Under the pieces are notes generated by a model. The model saw only the letters and a list, made by a program, of their open reading frames with translations, did no database searches and was not told where the DNA came from. A stretch of 64,000 nucleotides of DNA from Moringa oleifera (lineage: Eukaryota; Streptophyta; Magnoliopsida; Brassicales; Moringaceae), in assembly GCA_021397835.1 (NCBI GenBank), contig JAJFZO010000087.1, forward strand, positions 6,028,501 through 6,092,500, given 5' to 3'. Within the stretch, counting starts at the first letter, position 1; each line of letters starts with the position of its first letter. The translations under genes were made by a program, and so were the position numbers. Of this stretch, positions 13,442 to 23,253 are shown one piece after another.

Positions 13442-13780
13442 CTAATCAGTTATTTCTTTCATCGCCCTATATATACCAATGTTAGCATTAACGATACATA
13501 AATGTAACTCTTTACTCAAACAACTATTCAAAGTTCCTATAGCTCCTTGTAAAGCTTATTGGAAAACCTGTTATCAGACTTGATTAATCGCTCTTTGTTA
13601 TTAAAAAATATGGTTTCATTTTTGTAATTTTTTAATTGTTCCAAAGTCTTATAAGTTGAATTAATCAAATTCAATTTTTCTCATTCTATCTCAGAGTATC
13701 CATTCACTCGAAACTAATACACCTTCATTTCTACTTTGCGTAAACGAGCTCGAGCTTTTTCTAATTGTTCAATGCCCCCC
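13442..13780 (-). pseudogene. atpF: atpF exon 2 fragment, cut at a fragment junction
   Basis: Exon 2 of the ATP synthase CF0 subunit b gene is present from its stop (complement of 13442-13444, after MKEITD) back to the [16 protein letters not shown] stretch. Homology to the other arm ends within the exon at the run of G/C bases near 13775-13780. Beyond it the sequence belongs to ndhF. Exon 1 and the intron are absent from this arm. Confidence 0.88.
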
Positions 13781-13784
13781 CTCC

Positions 13785-13984
13785 CCTCGCGTGTAGCTCC
13801 TCTGAATTTTTTTGATAGATGAGTAATTGATGGAATTTCGAATAGGATAGGTATTGCGAGTTTCTTTACAGGAGAAAGCATAAAATATGTGGGGGGGAGT
13901 CGCATCTCTTCTTATCTCTTATTATATTTGTCCTATTTACTTATTTTTTTATTAATTTACTACTTTTTATTTTTAAATTTATAA
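13785..13984 (+). pseudogene. ndhF: ndhF 3'-end fragment used as filler at a junction
   Basis: In one frame (codons starting at 13793) the translation reads NFFDR, stop, [18 protein letters not shown], then SIKYVGG and a hydrophobic tail ending at TAA 13982-13984. That is the C-terminus of plastid NdhF, a proton-pumping subunit of the NDH complex. The internal stop is a CGA-to-TGA change. ndhF lies at the edge of the small single-copy region, tens of kilobases away from atpF or psbM in a plastome. The fragment therefore marks a join between non-adjacent plastid pieces. Identification rests on family recall, not a search. Confidence 0.75.
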
Positions 13985-13988
13985 TTTT

Positions 13989-14084
13989 GAATTTCTCGCA
14001 TTTATTGCTACTGCACTCTTCATTCTCGTTCTTATTGCTTTTTTACTTATAATTTACATAAAAACGGTCAATCAAAGTGATTAA
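13989..14084 (+). pseudogene. psbM: psbM relic lacking its start (photosystem II subunit M)
   Basis: The frame encodes [12 protein letters not shown] then [15 protein letters not shown] and TAA, matching PsbM (about 34 residues, one membrane span). The first three codons, including ATG, have been replaced by the ndhF fragment at the junction. This marks the start of the second, inverted plastome segment, which then runs psbM-trnC-rpoB in plastid order. Confidence 0.85.
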
Positions 14085-14839
14085 TTTGAGTGAAACTTGA
14101 CTATCAATGACAAAAAAGATTTCAATTTTGCGTCTTAAATGAAACTAGAATCCGCAGTCTTCTATGAGGCTAGATAGTATGGTAGAAAGAAAGATTCATC
14201 TATTTCTTTCTATCATACTATCTATTATTGTTATTGTAATGTATAAAGTTTTAATGTATAAAGATACAAGTTTAATATCTTAATATGGAGTAAGCTACAA
14301 TATCTATCTTCATAGATTATGTATCTTTATTTTCATAGATGGCGATATCAATTAAATATTTTATGTAATGTACATAGTATTTCAATTTCATTTCTTTGCT
14401 TGATAGTATTTCAATTTCATTTCTTTGCTTGATCTATTTGATTTGTTTTGGGTTGATTCCAATTAATCTGAAATAATCAAAAGGCAAGTCGTACTCTTAC
14501 GATATTCTAATTCCTAAATTTCTAATTGTTTCAATATGAATCTTGGCATCTATCAAAAGAATCAAATTAATGGCCAATGGCCGAGATATCGCATATTTTA
14601 ATAAAAAAATAAAATCTTATAATTTAATTTTAGCATTCTAATTGATTGAGCAATTGACAGATAATCCAAATCCAAGGAGTTCTATGGTAACTTCTTCGAA
14701 TTTGGAAAAGGGGTACCTCGCTTTAACCTTTGAGCCTTGATATAAAAATATAAAATGAGTCAATAAAACATAGCATAAATCAGGTGAGTTATATCAGCAA
14801 AACAAAAAAGAATAGAGGATTTGGTGTCTTTTGTTAATC
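14085..14839. other. psbM-trnC spacer, petN not found
   Basis: AT-rich plastid intergenic sequence. The small gene petN (29 codons) normally lies between psbM and trnC, but I cannot recognise its coding sequence on either strand, so it is probably deleted. The stretch includes one short tandem duplication listed separately. Confidence 0.6.
14374..14431. repeat. 29-bp tandem duplication
   Basis: Two adjacent identical copies of a 29-bp unit starting ATAGTATTTCAATTTC. It is typical slippage or indel variation of plastid spacers; I cannot tell whether it arose in the plastome or after transfer. Confidence 0.85.
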
Positions 14840-14909
14840 AGGTGACACCTAGATTTAAACTAGGGAAAAAGGATTTGCAATCCCCCCCTTACCGCTCGGC
14901 CATGCCGCC
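14840..14909 (-). tRNA. trnC-GCA: trnC-GCA relic
   Basis: Matches plastid tRNA-Cys(GCA) with the GCA anticodon and conserved T-arm. It is about one base short and mutated in the D-arm and T-stem. It lies upstream and divergent from rpoB as in plastomes. Confidence 0.85.
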
Positions 14910-15982
14910 AAAATGATACAAACTAGATGAAAATCTTCCCTTCTATTGAAAAAACAAAATGTGGATTTTCAGTTACAAAAGCCAAAATTCAGGACAAATT
15001 GGAACCATTAACTATTGACTGTAAATTTATGAACCATTCTTGGATTTGAATTTCAAATTGTCTTTCCCTAATGACATAAGAAAATCCAAATGGATATATA
15101 ACTAATCAGTATTGATTTTTTTTCAATTTTCAATAACAATTAAAAAAATCATTCTCAATTTTAATTATAATAGCAATTATGAGTATATGTAAACCCAAGA
15201 GCATAAGTTGGTATATAACTATAGCTATCTAATGGGGGTATTTTATCTGTATAGGATACCTATAGAAAATTATCAAGAAATTATTGTGCTTCAATTTTGC
15301 ATTGAATAGATTGAAGGAAAAATATAATTTTTGATAGAACATGGCATGTGCTATCCTGAATAGAACTGTAATGCAATAAAGGAAGAAAGAGAGACGTATA
15401 TATTTGCACATTTTATTTTAATAAAAAAAAGAAATACAAGCTTTCTTACGCACTTCAATGATATTCTAAAAATTCTATGAAAAAAAATAGAATAGATAAA
15501 AAGATTTCTCTTCTTTGCCAATCATTTTTTGAACAATAGAATACACGAAAAAGCCAAGTGCTAGAAAAATCAACTTTATATTTACTGTTTCTGATTATTA
15601 TGTCTTTATCTTTGCAAACATATCAAATCATGAATACATTTATTTTTCTGGTATCCAATCGGATTGGAATATGTAATATCATAATAATGGTAGAAATTGA
15701 ATTACTTTTTTTGATATTCTATACAAAACTCCATGAGTCTAAGTGGCATTTATCAATTATTTTCCATTTGTATCTTTCTATTATGAATTCCAATTTGAGT
15801 ATAATCTTTGTTCCTTTGTTCCTACGTGTTTCATACATTACATATATATATGGAGTTGGGTAAAATTTCATGTGATTTAGTAAATAGAATATAAATTCCT
15901 TTATTGCTAGATTGAATCATATTCGTATGACTTAATAAAAAATGTGAAATGGGATTTTTTGATAAATGGGAAATTAAAAAGA
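14910..15982. other. trnC-rpoB spacer
   Basis: About 1.07 kb of AT-rich plastid spacer of normal size for this interval. Open frames such as 15558-15863 show no family resemblance and are treated as chance. Confidence 0.75.
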
Positions 15983-18459
15983 ATACTCGAGGATTGAAAT
16001 GAGGGAATGTCTACAATACTTGGCTTTAATCAAATACAATTTGAAGGATTTTGTAGGTTTATTGATTAGGGCTTAAAAGAAGAACTTCATAAGTTTCCAA
16101 AAATGGAAGATACATATCAAGAAATTGAATTTCAATTATTTGTGGAAACATATCAATTAGTAGAACCATTGATAAAAGAAAGAGATATTGTATATGAATC
16201 ACTCAAATATTCTTCTGAATTATATGTATTCGTGGGATCAATTTGGAAACCCAGTAGGAATATCCAAGAACAAACAATTTTTATTGGAAACATTCCTCTA
16301 GTGAATTCCCTTGGAACTTCTATAGTAAGCGGAATATACAGAATTGTGATCAATCAAATATTGCAAAGCCTCGGTATCTATTACCGATCAAAATATAATC
16401 ATAACGAAATTTCAATCTATACCAGCACCATAATATCAGATTGGGGAGGAAGGTTAGAATTAGAGATTGATAAAAAAAGTAAGGATATGGGCTCGTGTGA
16501 GTAGGAAATAAAAAACATCTATTCTAGTTCTATCATCAGCTATGGGTTCGAATCTAAGAGAAATTCTAGAGAATGTTTGCTACCTTGAAATTTTCTTGTC
16601 TTTCTTAACAGATAAAGAGAAAAAAAATTGGATCAAAGGAAAATGCCATTTTGGAGTTTTATCAACAATTTTCTTGTGTAGGCGGGGATCTGATATTTTC
16701 TGAATCCTTATGTAAGGAATTACAAAAAAATTCTTTCACCAAAGATGTGAATTAGGAAGGATTGGTCGACAAAATCTGAACCGGAGATTGAATCTTAATA
16801 TACCTCAAAATAATACATTTTTGTTACCACGAGATATATTGGCAGTTGTAGATCATTTGATTAGAATGAAATTTGGAATGGGTAAACTTGACAATATGAA
16901 TCATTTGAAAAATAAATGTGTTTGTTTTGTAGCGGATCTCTTACAAGACCAATTCAGATTAGCTCTGATTCGTTTAGAAAATGTAGTTAAGGGAACTATA
17001 TCCAAACCAATTAGGCATAAATTGATACCGACTCCTTGGAATTTGGTAACTTCAACTCCATCAACAACCACTTATAAATCTTTTTTTGGATTACACACAT
17101 TATCTCAAGTTTTAGATCAAACTAGTCCATTGACCCAAATAGTTCATGGGAGAAAATTGAGTTATTTGGGCCTTGGAGGATTAACAAGGCGAACTGCAAA
17201 TTTTCGGATACGAGATATCCATCCTAGTCACTATGGGCACATTTGCCCCATTGACACGTCTAAAGGAATCAATGTTGGACTTATTGGATCTTTAGCAATT
17301 CATGTCAAGATTGGTCATTGGGGGGCTCCAGAAAGTCCATTTTATGAATTTTTGAGAAATCAAAAAAAGCACGGATGCTTTATTTATCACTAAGTAGAGA
17401 TGAATATTATATGGTAGCGATAGGAAATTCTTTGGCTCTGAATCAAGGTATTTAGGAAGAACAGGTTGTTCTAGCTCGATACCGCCAAGAATTCCTAACT
17501 ATCGCATGGGAAGAGGTTCATCTTCGAAGTATTTTTTCTTTCCAATATTTTTCTATTGGAGCTTCCCTCATTCCTTTAATCGAGCATAATAATGCGAGTT
17601 GGGCTTTAATGAGTTCTAATATGCAATGTCAAGCAGTTTTGTTTTCTCGGTCCAAGAAGTGCATTATTGGAACTGGGTTGGAACGCGAAGTGGCTCTAGA
17701 TTCAAGGGTTCTTGTTATAGCCAAACACGAGGGAATGATCATTTATACCGATACTAGCAAGATCATTTTATCGGGCAATGGAGATACTCTAAACATTCCA
17801 TTAGTTATGTATCAACGTTCTAACAAAAATACTTGTATGCATCAAAAACCCCAAGTTTGGAGGGTTAACTGCATCAAAATGGGACAATTTTTAACGGATG
17901 GTGCCGCTACAGTTGGTGGCAAATTCGCCTTGGAGAAAACGTATTAGTAGCTTATATGCCATGGGAAGGTTACAATTTTAAAGATGCGGTACTCATTAGC
18001 GAGCATTTAATATATGGAGATATTTATACTTCTTTTCATATATAGAAATATGAAATTCAGACTCATCTGACAAGACAAGGTCTCGAAAGGATCACTAACG
18101 AAATACCACATCTAGAAGGCCGTTTACTCTGCAATTTAGACAAAAATGGAATTGTGATACTGGGATATTGGGTGGAGACAGGCGATATTTTAATAGGTAA
18201 ATTAACGCCTCAGGTGGTGAAAGAATCATCATATTCTCCTCAAGATAGATTATTATAGGCCATACTTGGCATTCAGATATCCACTTCAAAGGAAACTTGT
18301 CTAAAATTACTTATAGGTGGTAGATGTCAAGTTATTGATGTGAGATGGATTTAGAAAAAAGGGGGTTCTAGTTATAATCTAGAAATGATTCATGTATATA
18401 TTTCATAGAAATGTGAAATCAAAGTAGGTGATAAAGTAGCTGGAAGATATGGAAATAAA

Positions 18460-18471
18460 CACTACTACAAA
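18460..18471 (+). repeat. CACTA left terminal inverted repeat
   Basis: CACTACTACAAA, an exact complement of the right terminus; the match ends at the 13th base. It lies immediately after the AAA target duplication. Confidence 0.95.
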
Positions 18472-18489
18472 AATTATAATAATTGACAT

Positions 18490-18765
18490 CAATTTAATGA
18501 CAGTTATTCAAAAAACTGTTATTAAAAAATTTATTAACATTTTTTATGATAGTTATTCCAAAATTGTCATTAAAAGTAAGGTTTTTAACTCTAATTAAAG
18601 AAGAACTGGCGTTAAAAAACCAATGAATTAAACCTTTAACATTAGTTCCTAAAGGACTGATGTTAAAAGATCTAGAATTTGGCATTTAACGTCAGTTCTC
18701 AAAGAGCTGACGTTAAACATAAAGCCTTTGACGCCAGCTCTTGAAGAACTGGCGTTAAAGGCCAA
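18490..18765. repeat. 5' subterminal palindromic repeats of the CACTA element
   Basis: About six imperfect palindromes of 35-45 bp, each of the type TTTAAYGNCAGTTC - spacer - GAACTGNCRTTAAA, follow the left end. Similar arrays bind the TNPA-type protein in En/Spm. Units nearest the centre are GC-richer (AACTGGCGTTAAAG) than those at the tip (TAATGACAGTTATT). Confidence 0.88.
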
Positions 18766-18767
18766 AA

Positions 18768-19290
18768 TTGCTGCTGCTTCTTGCAGCAACGATGGCTGCT
18801 TACAACTGCAGCAAGGACTGCTGCTGCTGCTGCAAGAAGCTGCAGCAATGGCTGGGTTACAGCAGCAGTCCTTGCTGCTGCTTCTTGCAGCAGCGATGGC
18901 TGCTTACAGCTGCAGCAAGGACTACTGCTGCTGCTGCAAGAAGCTGGAGCAATGGCTGGGTTACAGCAGCAGTCCTTGCTGCTGCTTCTTGCAGCAGCGA
19001 TGGCTGCTTACAGCTGCAGCAAGGACTGCTGCTGTTGCTGTAAGAAGCAGTAGTAATGGCTGAATTACAGCAGCAGCAACTGTTGCTGCTGCTTCTTGCA
19101 GCAGGGATGACTGCTTACAGTTGCAGCAAGGACTGCTGCTGCTGCTTCTTGCAGCAGCAATGGCTGGGTTACAGCAGCAATCGTTGCTGCTGCTTCTTGC
19201 AGCAGCGATGGCTGCTTACAGCTGCAGGAAGGACTGCTGCTGCTACTGTAAGAAGCAGCAGCAATGGCTGCTTACAAAGCCACACATCAC
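18768..19290. repeat. GC-rich minisatellite, about 104-bp unit, five copies
   Basis: Copies start at 18768, 18872, 18976, 19083 and 19184, each beginning TTGCTGCTGCTTCTTGCAGC. Every unit contains GCAGCAAGGACT, and the next unit starts just after its complement AGTCCTTGCTGC, so units can form hairpins. All three forward frames stay open across the array because the sequence is built of GCT/GCA; the unit is not a multiple of three. The Leu/Ala/Gln-rich translations are not believable proteins. Divergent copies recur at 20083-20235. Confidence 0.88.
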
Positions 19291-19395
19291 ACATATTCCT
19301 GCACAAAAGTCTGCACATGAGAACTTGTTATAGCAAAGAGATTACTAAACTGCAGACATCATATGATCAGTTGATCATGAAACAGACAACGTCAC

Positions 19396-19487
19396 CTTTG
19401 GTATATGCGCAGGTGTGACAGTACTTGGCATCCTGGTGTACTTGCTGCTTGCAAATGATGCACTTGGTATTTCCATAAGGAGTCCAT
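19396..19487 (-). pseudogene. Captured exon of a CRIPT-like gene
   Basis: On the minus strand a 92-bp exon-like block has a CAG acceptor before it and a GTGA donor after it. Its open reading is WTPYGNTKCIICKQQVHQD followed by AKYCHTCAYTKG. This matches the zinc-binding C-terminal part of CRIPT, a small cysteine-rich protein conserved in eukaryotes, with two CxxC pairs. The next exon (usually reading VCAMCGKQ...) and the 5' exons are not visible nearby. Seen: the conserved frame without stops and preserved splice borders. Inferred: transduplication of a host gene piece into the transposon. Recognition is from memory of the family. Confidence 0.82.
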
Positions 19488-19490
19488 CTG

Positions 19491-20080
19491 AAAGCAACAA
19501 TTTGGCCAAACAAAATTAACACACAGCAATAAGAAAAATCTAACTACATAGACCGAAAAGTAATATCAGCAATTTTTGGAAATTCGCTATAGGGAAAGAA
19601 AAATTAAACATGCAGATATAAAGGTGAATAGGGCAGATAATACTCCTTTTCTTTTCAGAGCAAGACAGATAATTCACAATAGAAAGATGTCACATAAACA
19701 AAAGAAAGACTTTAACCCATAAATACACAAGGTAGTGACAATGTTGCAACCACATCAAAGATACATCATCTAGTTGGAGCGATGTTGTATACTTCTAAGT
19801 TAAATGTATTCATAATTTGCTCAACACCAAAATTTTACTATTGCCAGTCTAGCATGTGTTCTCTTCATTATTGTTGCACTTCTTTAACCCTTAGAAAGCC
19901 AAATCCAAAGCTAAATTCATTAATATTTACGGTGTAAAGGAGATAAAAATATTAGTATATTCATGATTCCTTCAATAGAAAGAAGAATGCAATTATAAAT
20001 GACCTGTTGTCGCTTCATCAAAATGAATCTGTAAATTCAATTGTAATCCACTACACTCCATTTTTTGCCTCAGAACCAAG
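19491..20080. other. Non-coding stretch, probably captured intron or flank
   Basis: Mid-AT sequence upstream (in CRIPT sense) of the captured exon. I find no second CRIPT exon here. It is likely intron carried along with the exon, ending at the second GCT-rich repeat block. Confidence 0.45.
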
Positions 20081-20082
20081 TT

Positions 20083-20235
20083 GCTGCTTGCTGCTGCTTC
20101 TTACAGTAGGGACGGCTGCTTACAGCTGCAGCAACGACTGCTGCTGCTGCTGCAAGAAGCAGCAGCAATAGCTGGTTACAGCAGTAGCAACTATTACTGC
20201 TACTTCTTGCAGCAGGGACGGCTCCTTATAGCTGG
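20083..20235. repeat. Second block of the GCT/GCA-rich repeat
   Basis: About 1.5 copies of the same unit type as 18768-19290, more diverged (for example TTACAGTAGGGACGGC). The two blocks enclose the CRIPT exon, so this repeat family flanks the captured piece on both sides. Confidence 0.8.
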
Positions 20236-20707
20236 CTCTGTAATGCACCACAAATATTCAGTCGGCTAAATAATCCTTTCCTTCATAGAGAACTCCATTT
20301 CGAACTAGAATCTTGCTTGCCTAAAAAGTTCTGAAATAAAATTTTACAACCAATACACTAAAGTTAAATGTAACAATTCAATCAGGCAATTTAATGTCTC
20401 TACTATCAAGGGTAAGAAGCACTGGCCTATCCTCTGGTGATCATTTGGGTGGCCAAATTAGGATTCCTTGTCTTCTGCCAGGCAGCAAAGCTCATTTGAG
20501 GCTTAACAATCAGAAGTCATATGGAAACTGGGACATAAATCAAGTACACATGGTTCAAGGGAAAGCTCTAGAATGGCTATCAGCTCTTGAGGTATGATGG
20601 TGAGTCCACTGGACATCAGCTATTCTGTTTTCTTCAGTTCCATCTGTAGGTTCTTTGTACTATCCAGTTTCTGTACGTTGTGGGGCATCGAAGCCAAATT
20701 CTTACAA

Positions 20708-21549
20708 TCATTGGTAGTACATAACCTGCTGGGCTGCAGCAACATTCTGAAACCCACCATCATATATTGCCTGGCTTGCTCCAGCAGCACCCACTCCCAT
20801 TTGGGCCTGCTTCAAAGGATGCTGTCCCTGCATCAGGGCATGGACACCACCCATCTTGCTCATGGCTAGTTGTCTTTCGTATGCTAAGAGATCAGTGGTT
20901 GAAAGCCCTGTTAACGGTGCAGCAGCAGAGGGAGAAAGTTGGTTTGAACTTGTTCCAGGTAGGGTGGGCTTGCTGCCCCAAGAGCACTACAATCACAAAA
21001 GGGAAAACAGATTCCAAAACACATCTCTCTTTTCTGTCTCTAACACACGCACACACACACACAATTGGGAAGAAAGTTAGTAGACAAGTGATGGTTTCCT
21101 ACCTCTGGAGCAAGATTGCCAACATAAACAGTAGTGTACTGGGGATTGTTTTTAGGAGCCTCACTATTCGTTGTCTCTTTTCCATTTTCTGCACATGGAA
21201 GGTTACAAATATCAGCTCACTGATCAACAAGCTTAAGACCCACAGACACATATTTCAAGCTATTACACAACCATTTCATCCACACAAAGCAGAATCACAA
21301 CATAGACTAACAAGATAAAAAGCCAAAAAGAGTGCAATACATCTAAGGTATGGAAACAATCAACAAGAAATTTTCAATTTTCAATGTTTTAGAACGAGAA
21401 AATAATCATCAATAATACAATAGATGCACCTGACGAGCCATTGGTCAGTTCCACCACACTTTTGGCATCAGAACTCTGCTTGTCCTTACTGGTTCCAGCA
21501 CCTTTTGTTGCCCAGTTACATCGTATCTGTCTACTACCCAGCCACTTTC
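20708..21549 (-). pseudogene. Captured UBP1-like RNA-binding protein fragment (three exons)
   Basis: On the minus strand three exon-like blocks with AG/GT borders are in order. 21549-21430 encodes [19 protein letters not shown] and a [13 protein letters not shown] linker (end of RRM2). 21188-21103 encodes [16 protein letters not shown] (start of RRM3). 20986-20708 encodes [14 protein letters not shown] to [19 protein letters not shown] and ends MYYQ plus stop. These fit plant oligouridylate-binding protein 1, a stress-granule and pre-mRNA-binding RRM protein. The exon for the RRM3 core between the last two blocks is absent, replaced by 116 bp with a CA-repeat. All three blocks are free of stops and the remaining phases are compatible. 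The N-terminus and RRM1 are not present. Confidence 0.85.
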
Positions 21550-21679
21550 CTAACAAGAGAAAATATGTGCTGCTGAAACTCTGTGAAAATTGTAGCAGTG
21601 GCCATGAACGTGGAGTGATGATGATTTGAATTTCTCTTACACATGCATATCAGACAAGTGATGATTTAAAATTCTCTGG

Positions 21680-21766
21680 CCTTCAACACCAGTTCTGGAA
21701 TAACTGGCGTTGAAGACTAGAGAATTTGAACCTTCAACACTAGTTATGGAGTAACTGACATTGAAG
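21680..21766. repeat. Internal copies of the subterminal-type palindromes
   Basis: Two palindromes, CTTCAACACCAGTTC...AACTGGCGTTGAAG and CTTCAACACTAGTTA...AACTGACATTGAAG, resemble the terminal TTTAACGTCAGTT units but lie 3 kb inside the element, just beyond the captured UBP1 fragment. Together with the terminal array they bracket the captured DNA. Confidence 0.75.
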
Positions 21767-21886
21767 GATATGCTACTTTGCTTTTTAAGGTTGGGATCCT
21801 AAATTGTTTTCCAGAGCCCTCTAGAGCCCGCCATAACATTCCGTAAAATTTTTCCTCTCTAGGTCAGAATTCTCCTCTTCACAGAC

Positions 21887-22550
21887 TATCCAGAAGCAGC
21901 TGAACAGCCAACCATCCATTCTCCGGCCATTCTCCTGTCTGCTATTCGTCTAGAAGCAGTTAGGGTAACTGCTGGCAGCCTTTCCAGCCCTCTCTTTTTT
22001 GGTCTCTGTCCAGAAGCAGCTGCACAGCCAGCCTTTCTCTGGCCATTCTCCTATCTGCTATCCGTCCAGAGCCAGTTGGGGTAGATGCTGGCAGCCTTTC
22101 CAGCCCTCTCTTTTTTGGTCTCTGTCCACACAGTCGGCCATTCTCCTGTCTGCTGTCCGTCTAGAAGCAGCTGGGGTAGCTGCTAGCAGCCTTTTTGGCC
22201 CTTTCTTTTTTGTCCTTTGTTCAGAAGCAGTTGCATAGCCAGCCTTTTTCTGGCCATTCTCCTCTCTGTTGTCCATTCAGAACCAACTAGGGTAGCTGCT
22301 GGCAGCCTTTTCGGCCCTCTCTTTTTTGGTCTCGGTCCACACAGCCAACCATTCTCCTGTCTGTTGTCCATTTAGAAGCTGCTAGGGTAGTTGCTGGCAG
22401 CCTTTCCGACCCTCTCTTTTTTGTCCTTTGTCTAAAAGCAATTGCACAGCCAGCCTTTCTCCGGCCATTCTCCTCTATGCTGTCCGTCCAGAACCAGCTA
22501 GAGTAGCTGCTGGCAACCTTTCCGGCCATCTCTTTGTTCTCTGTCCAAGT
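21887..22550. repeat. Second minisatellite, 95-116-bp units, about six copies
   Basis: Tandem units each contain GCTGGCAGCCTTTCC then a CCCTCTCTTTTTTG tract and a GGCCATTCTCCT motif; GCAGCC landmarks recur at 21975, 22091, 22196, 22302, 22397 and 22513. Longer and shorter unit forms are interleaved. Minus-strand open frames over it (Lys/Arg/Ala-rich) simply reflect the repeat. Confidence 0.85.
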
Positions 22551-23253
22551 AGATGAATTTATATTTTGAGAAGTTTTTTATTAATTGTGTTAGGTGAATT
22601 GTTATTAATTGATGAAATTTGAGTTTTTTTCATTAGTATATTTTGATGAACATATTTCGTATGAATGGATATATATTGATATATTTATTATTTCATAATT
22701 ATTAAGATTTTTAGATTAATTGATAAATTAATCTAAATGTTAATTAGATGAATTTATATTTTGATAAATTAATTATATATTAGGTGTAGATGAATTTATG
22801 TTTGAATTAATTTTTTTACGTACGATTAATTGGTATATTTTATCAAATTTAATTATATTGATTTCATTGTTAACATAAATTGATATATTTAGTTAAATTT
22901 TAAATAGACAATTAATTAATTATATGCTTGTAATATAAACCATTAAATGTTATTTAAATTTTAATCAATTAAGTGCTTATATAGTAAATTAGATGTTAAT
23001 TAAATATTGATTATATCTTAATTAACTAAATAATTATTAATTATGTATTTAAATTTTAATTAATAAATTTGATGCTTGTAAAGTAAATAATAACTGTTAT
23101 TTAAATTTGAATTAATTTAATAGTTAGTTAATTAGATGCAGTCATTAACTTTTTGTATTAATTAATTAAATAGTTATTAACCGTTTATTTAAATTTCACT
23201 TAGTATATTAGACGCTTGAAAAGTAAATAATTAAATGTCTTTTAAATTTCAGA
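22551..23253. other. AT-rich leader of the transposase region
   Basis: About 700 bp, very AT-rich, with many TTAATTAA-like runs and no open frame of note. It probably is the promoter or leader and an intron of the transposase gene. Confidence 0.5.

Noticed and set aside
15558..15863. 101-codon open frame as a novel gene
   Set aside because: It lies in the AT-rich trnC-rpoB spacer and its Ile/Phe/Tyr-rich translation has no motif; chance frame.
18728..19418. Overlapping Leu/Ala/Gln-rich open frames of 66-120 codons
   Set aside because: They come from the GCT/GCA minisatellite, which has few stops in any plus frame; unit length is not a multiple of three, so no stable protein is encoded.
20594..21318. 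Plus-strand open frames of 91 and 183 codons
   Set aside because: They lie antisense to the captured UBP1-like exons, whose minus-strand translation is clearly conserved; the plus frames are shadows.
22058..22529. Minus-strand Lys/Arg-rich open frames with MDNR..ENG repeats
   Set aside because: They are translations of the 95-116-bp tandem repeat in different frames; no family resemblance and no stable frame.
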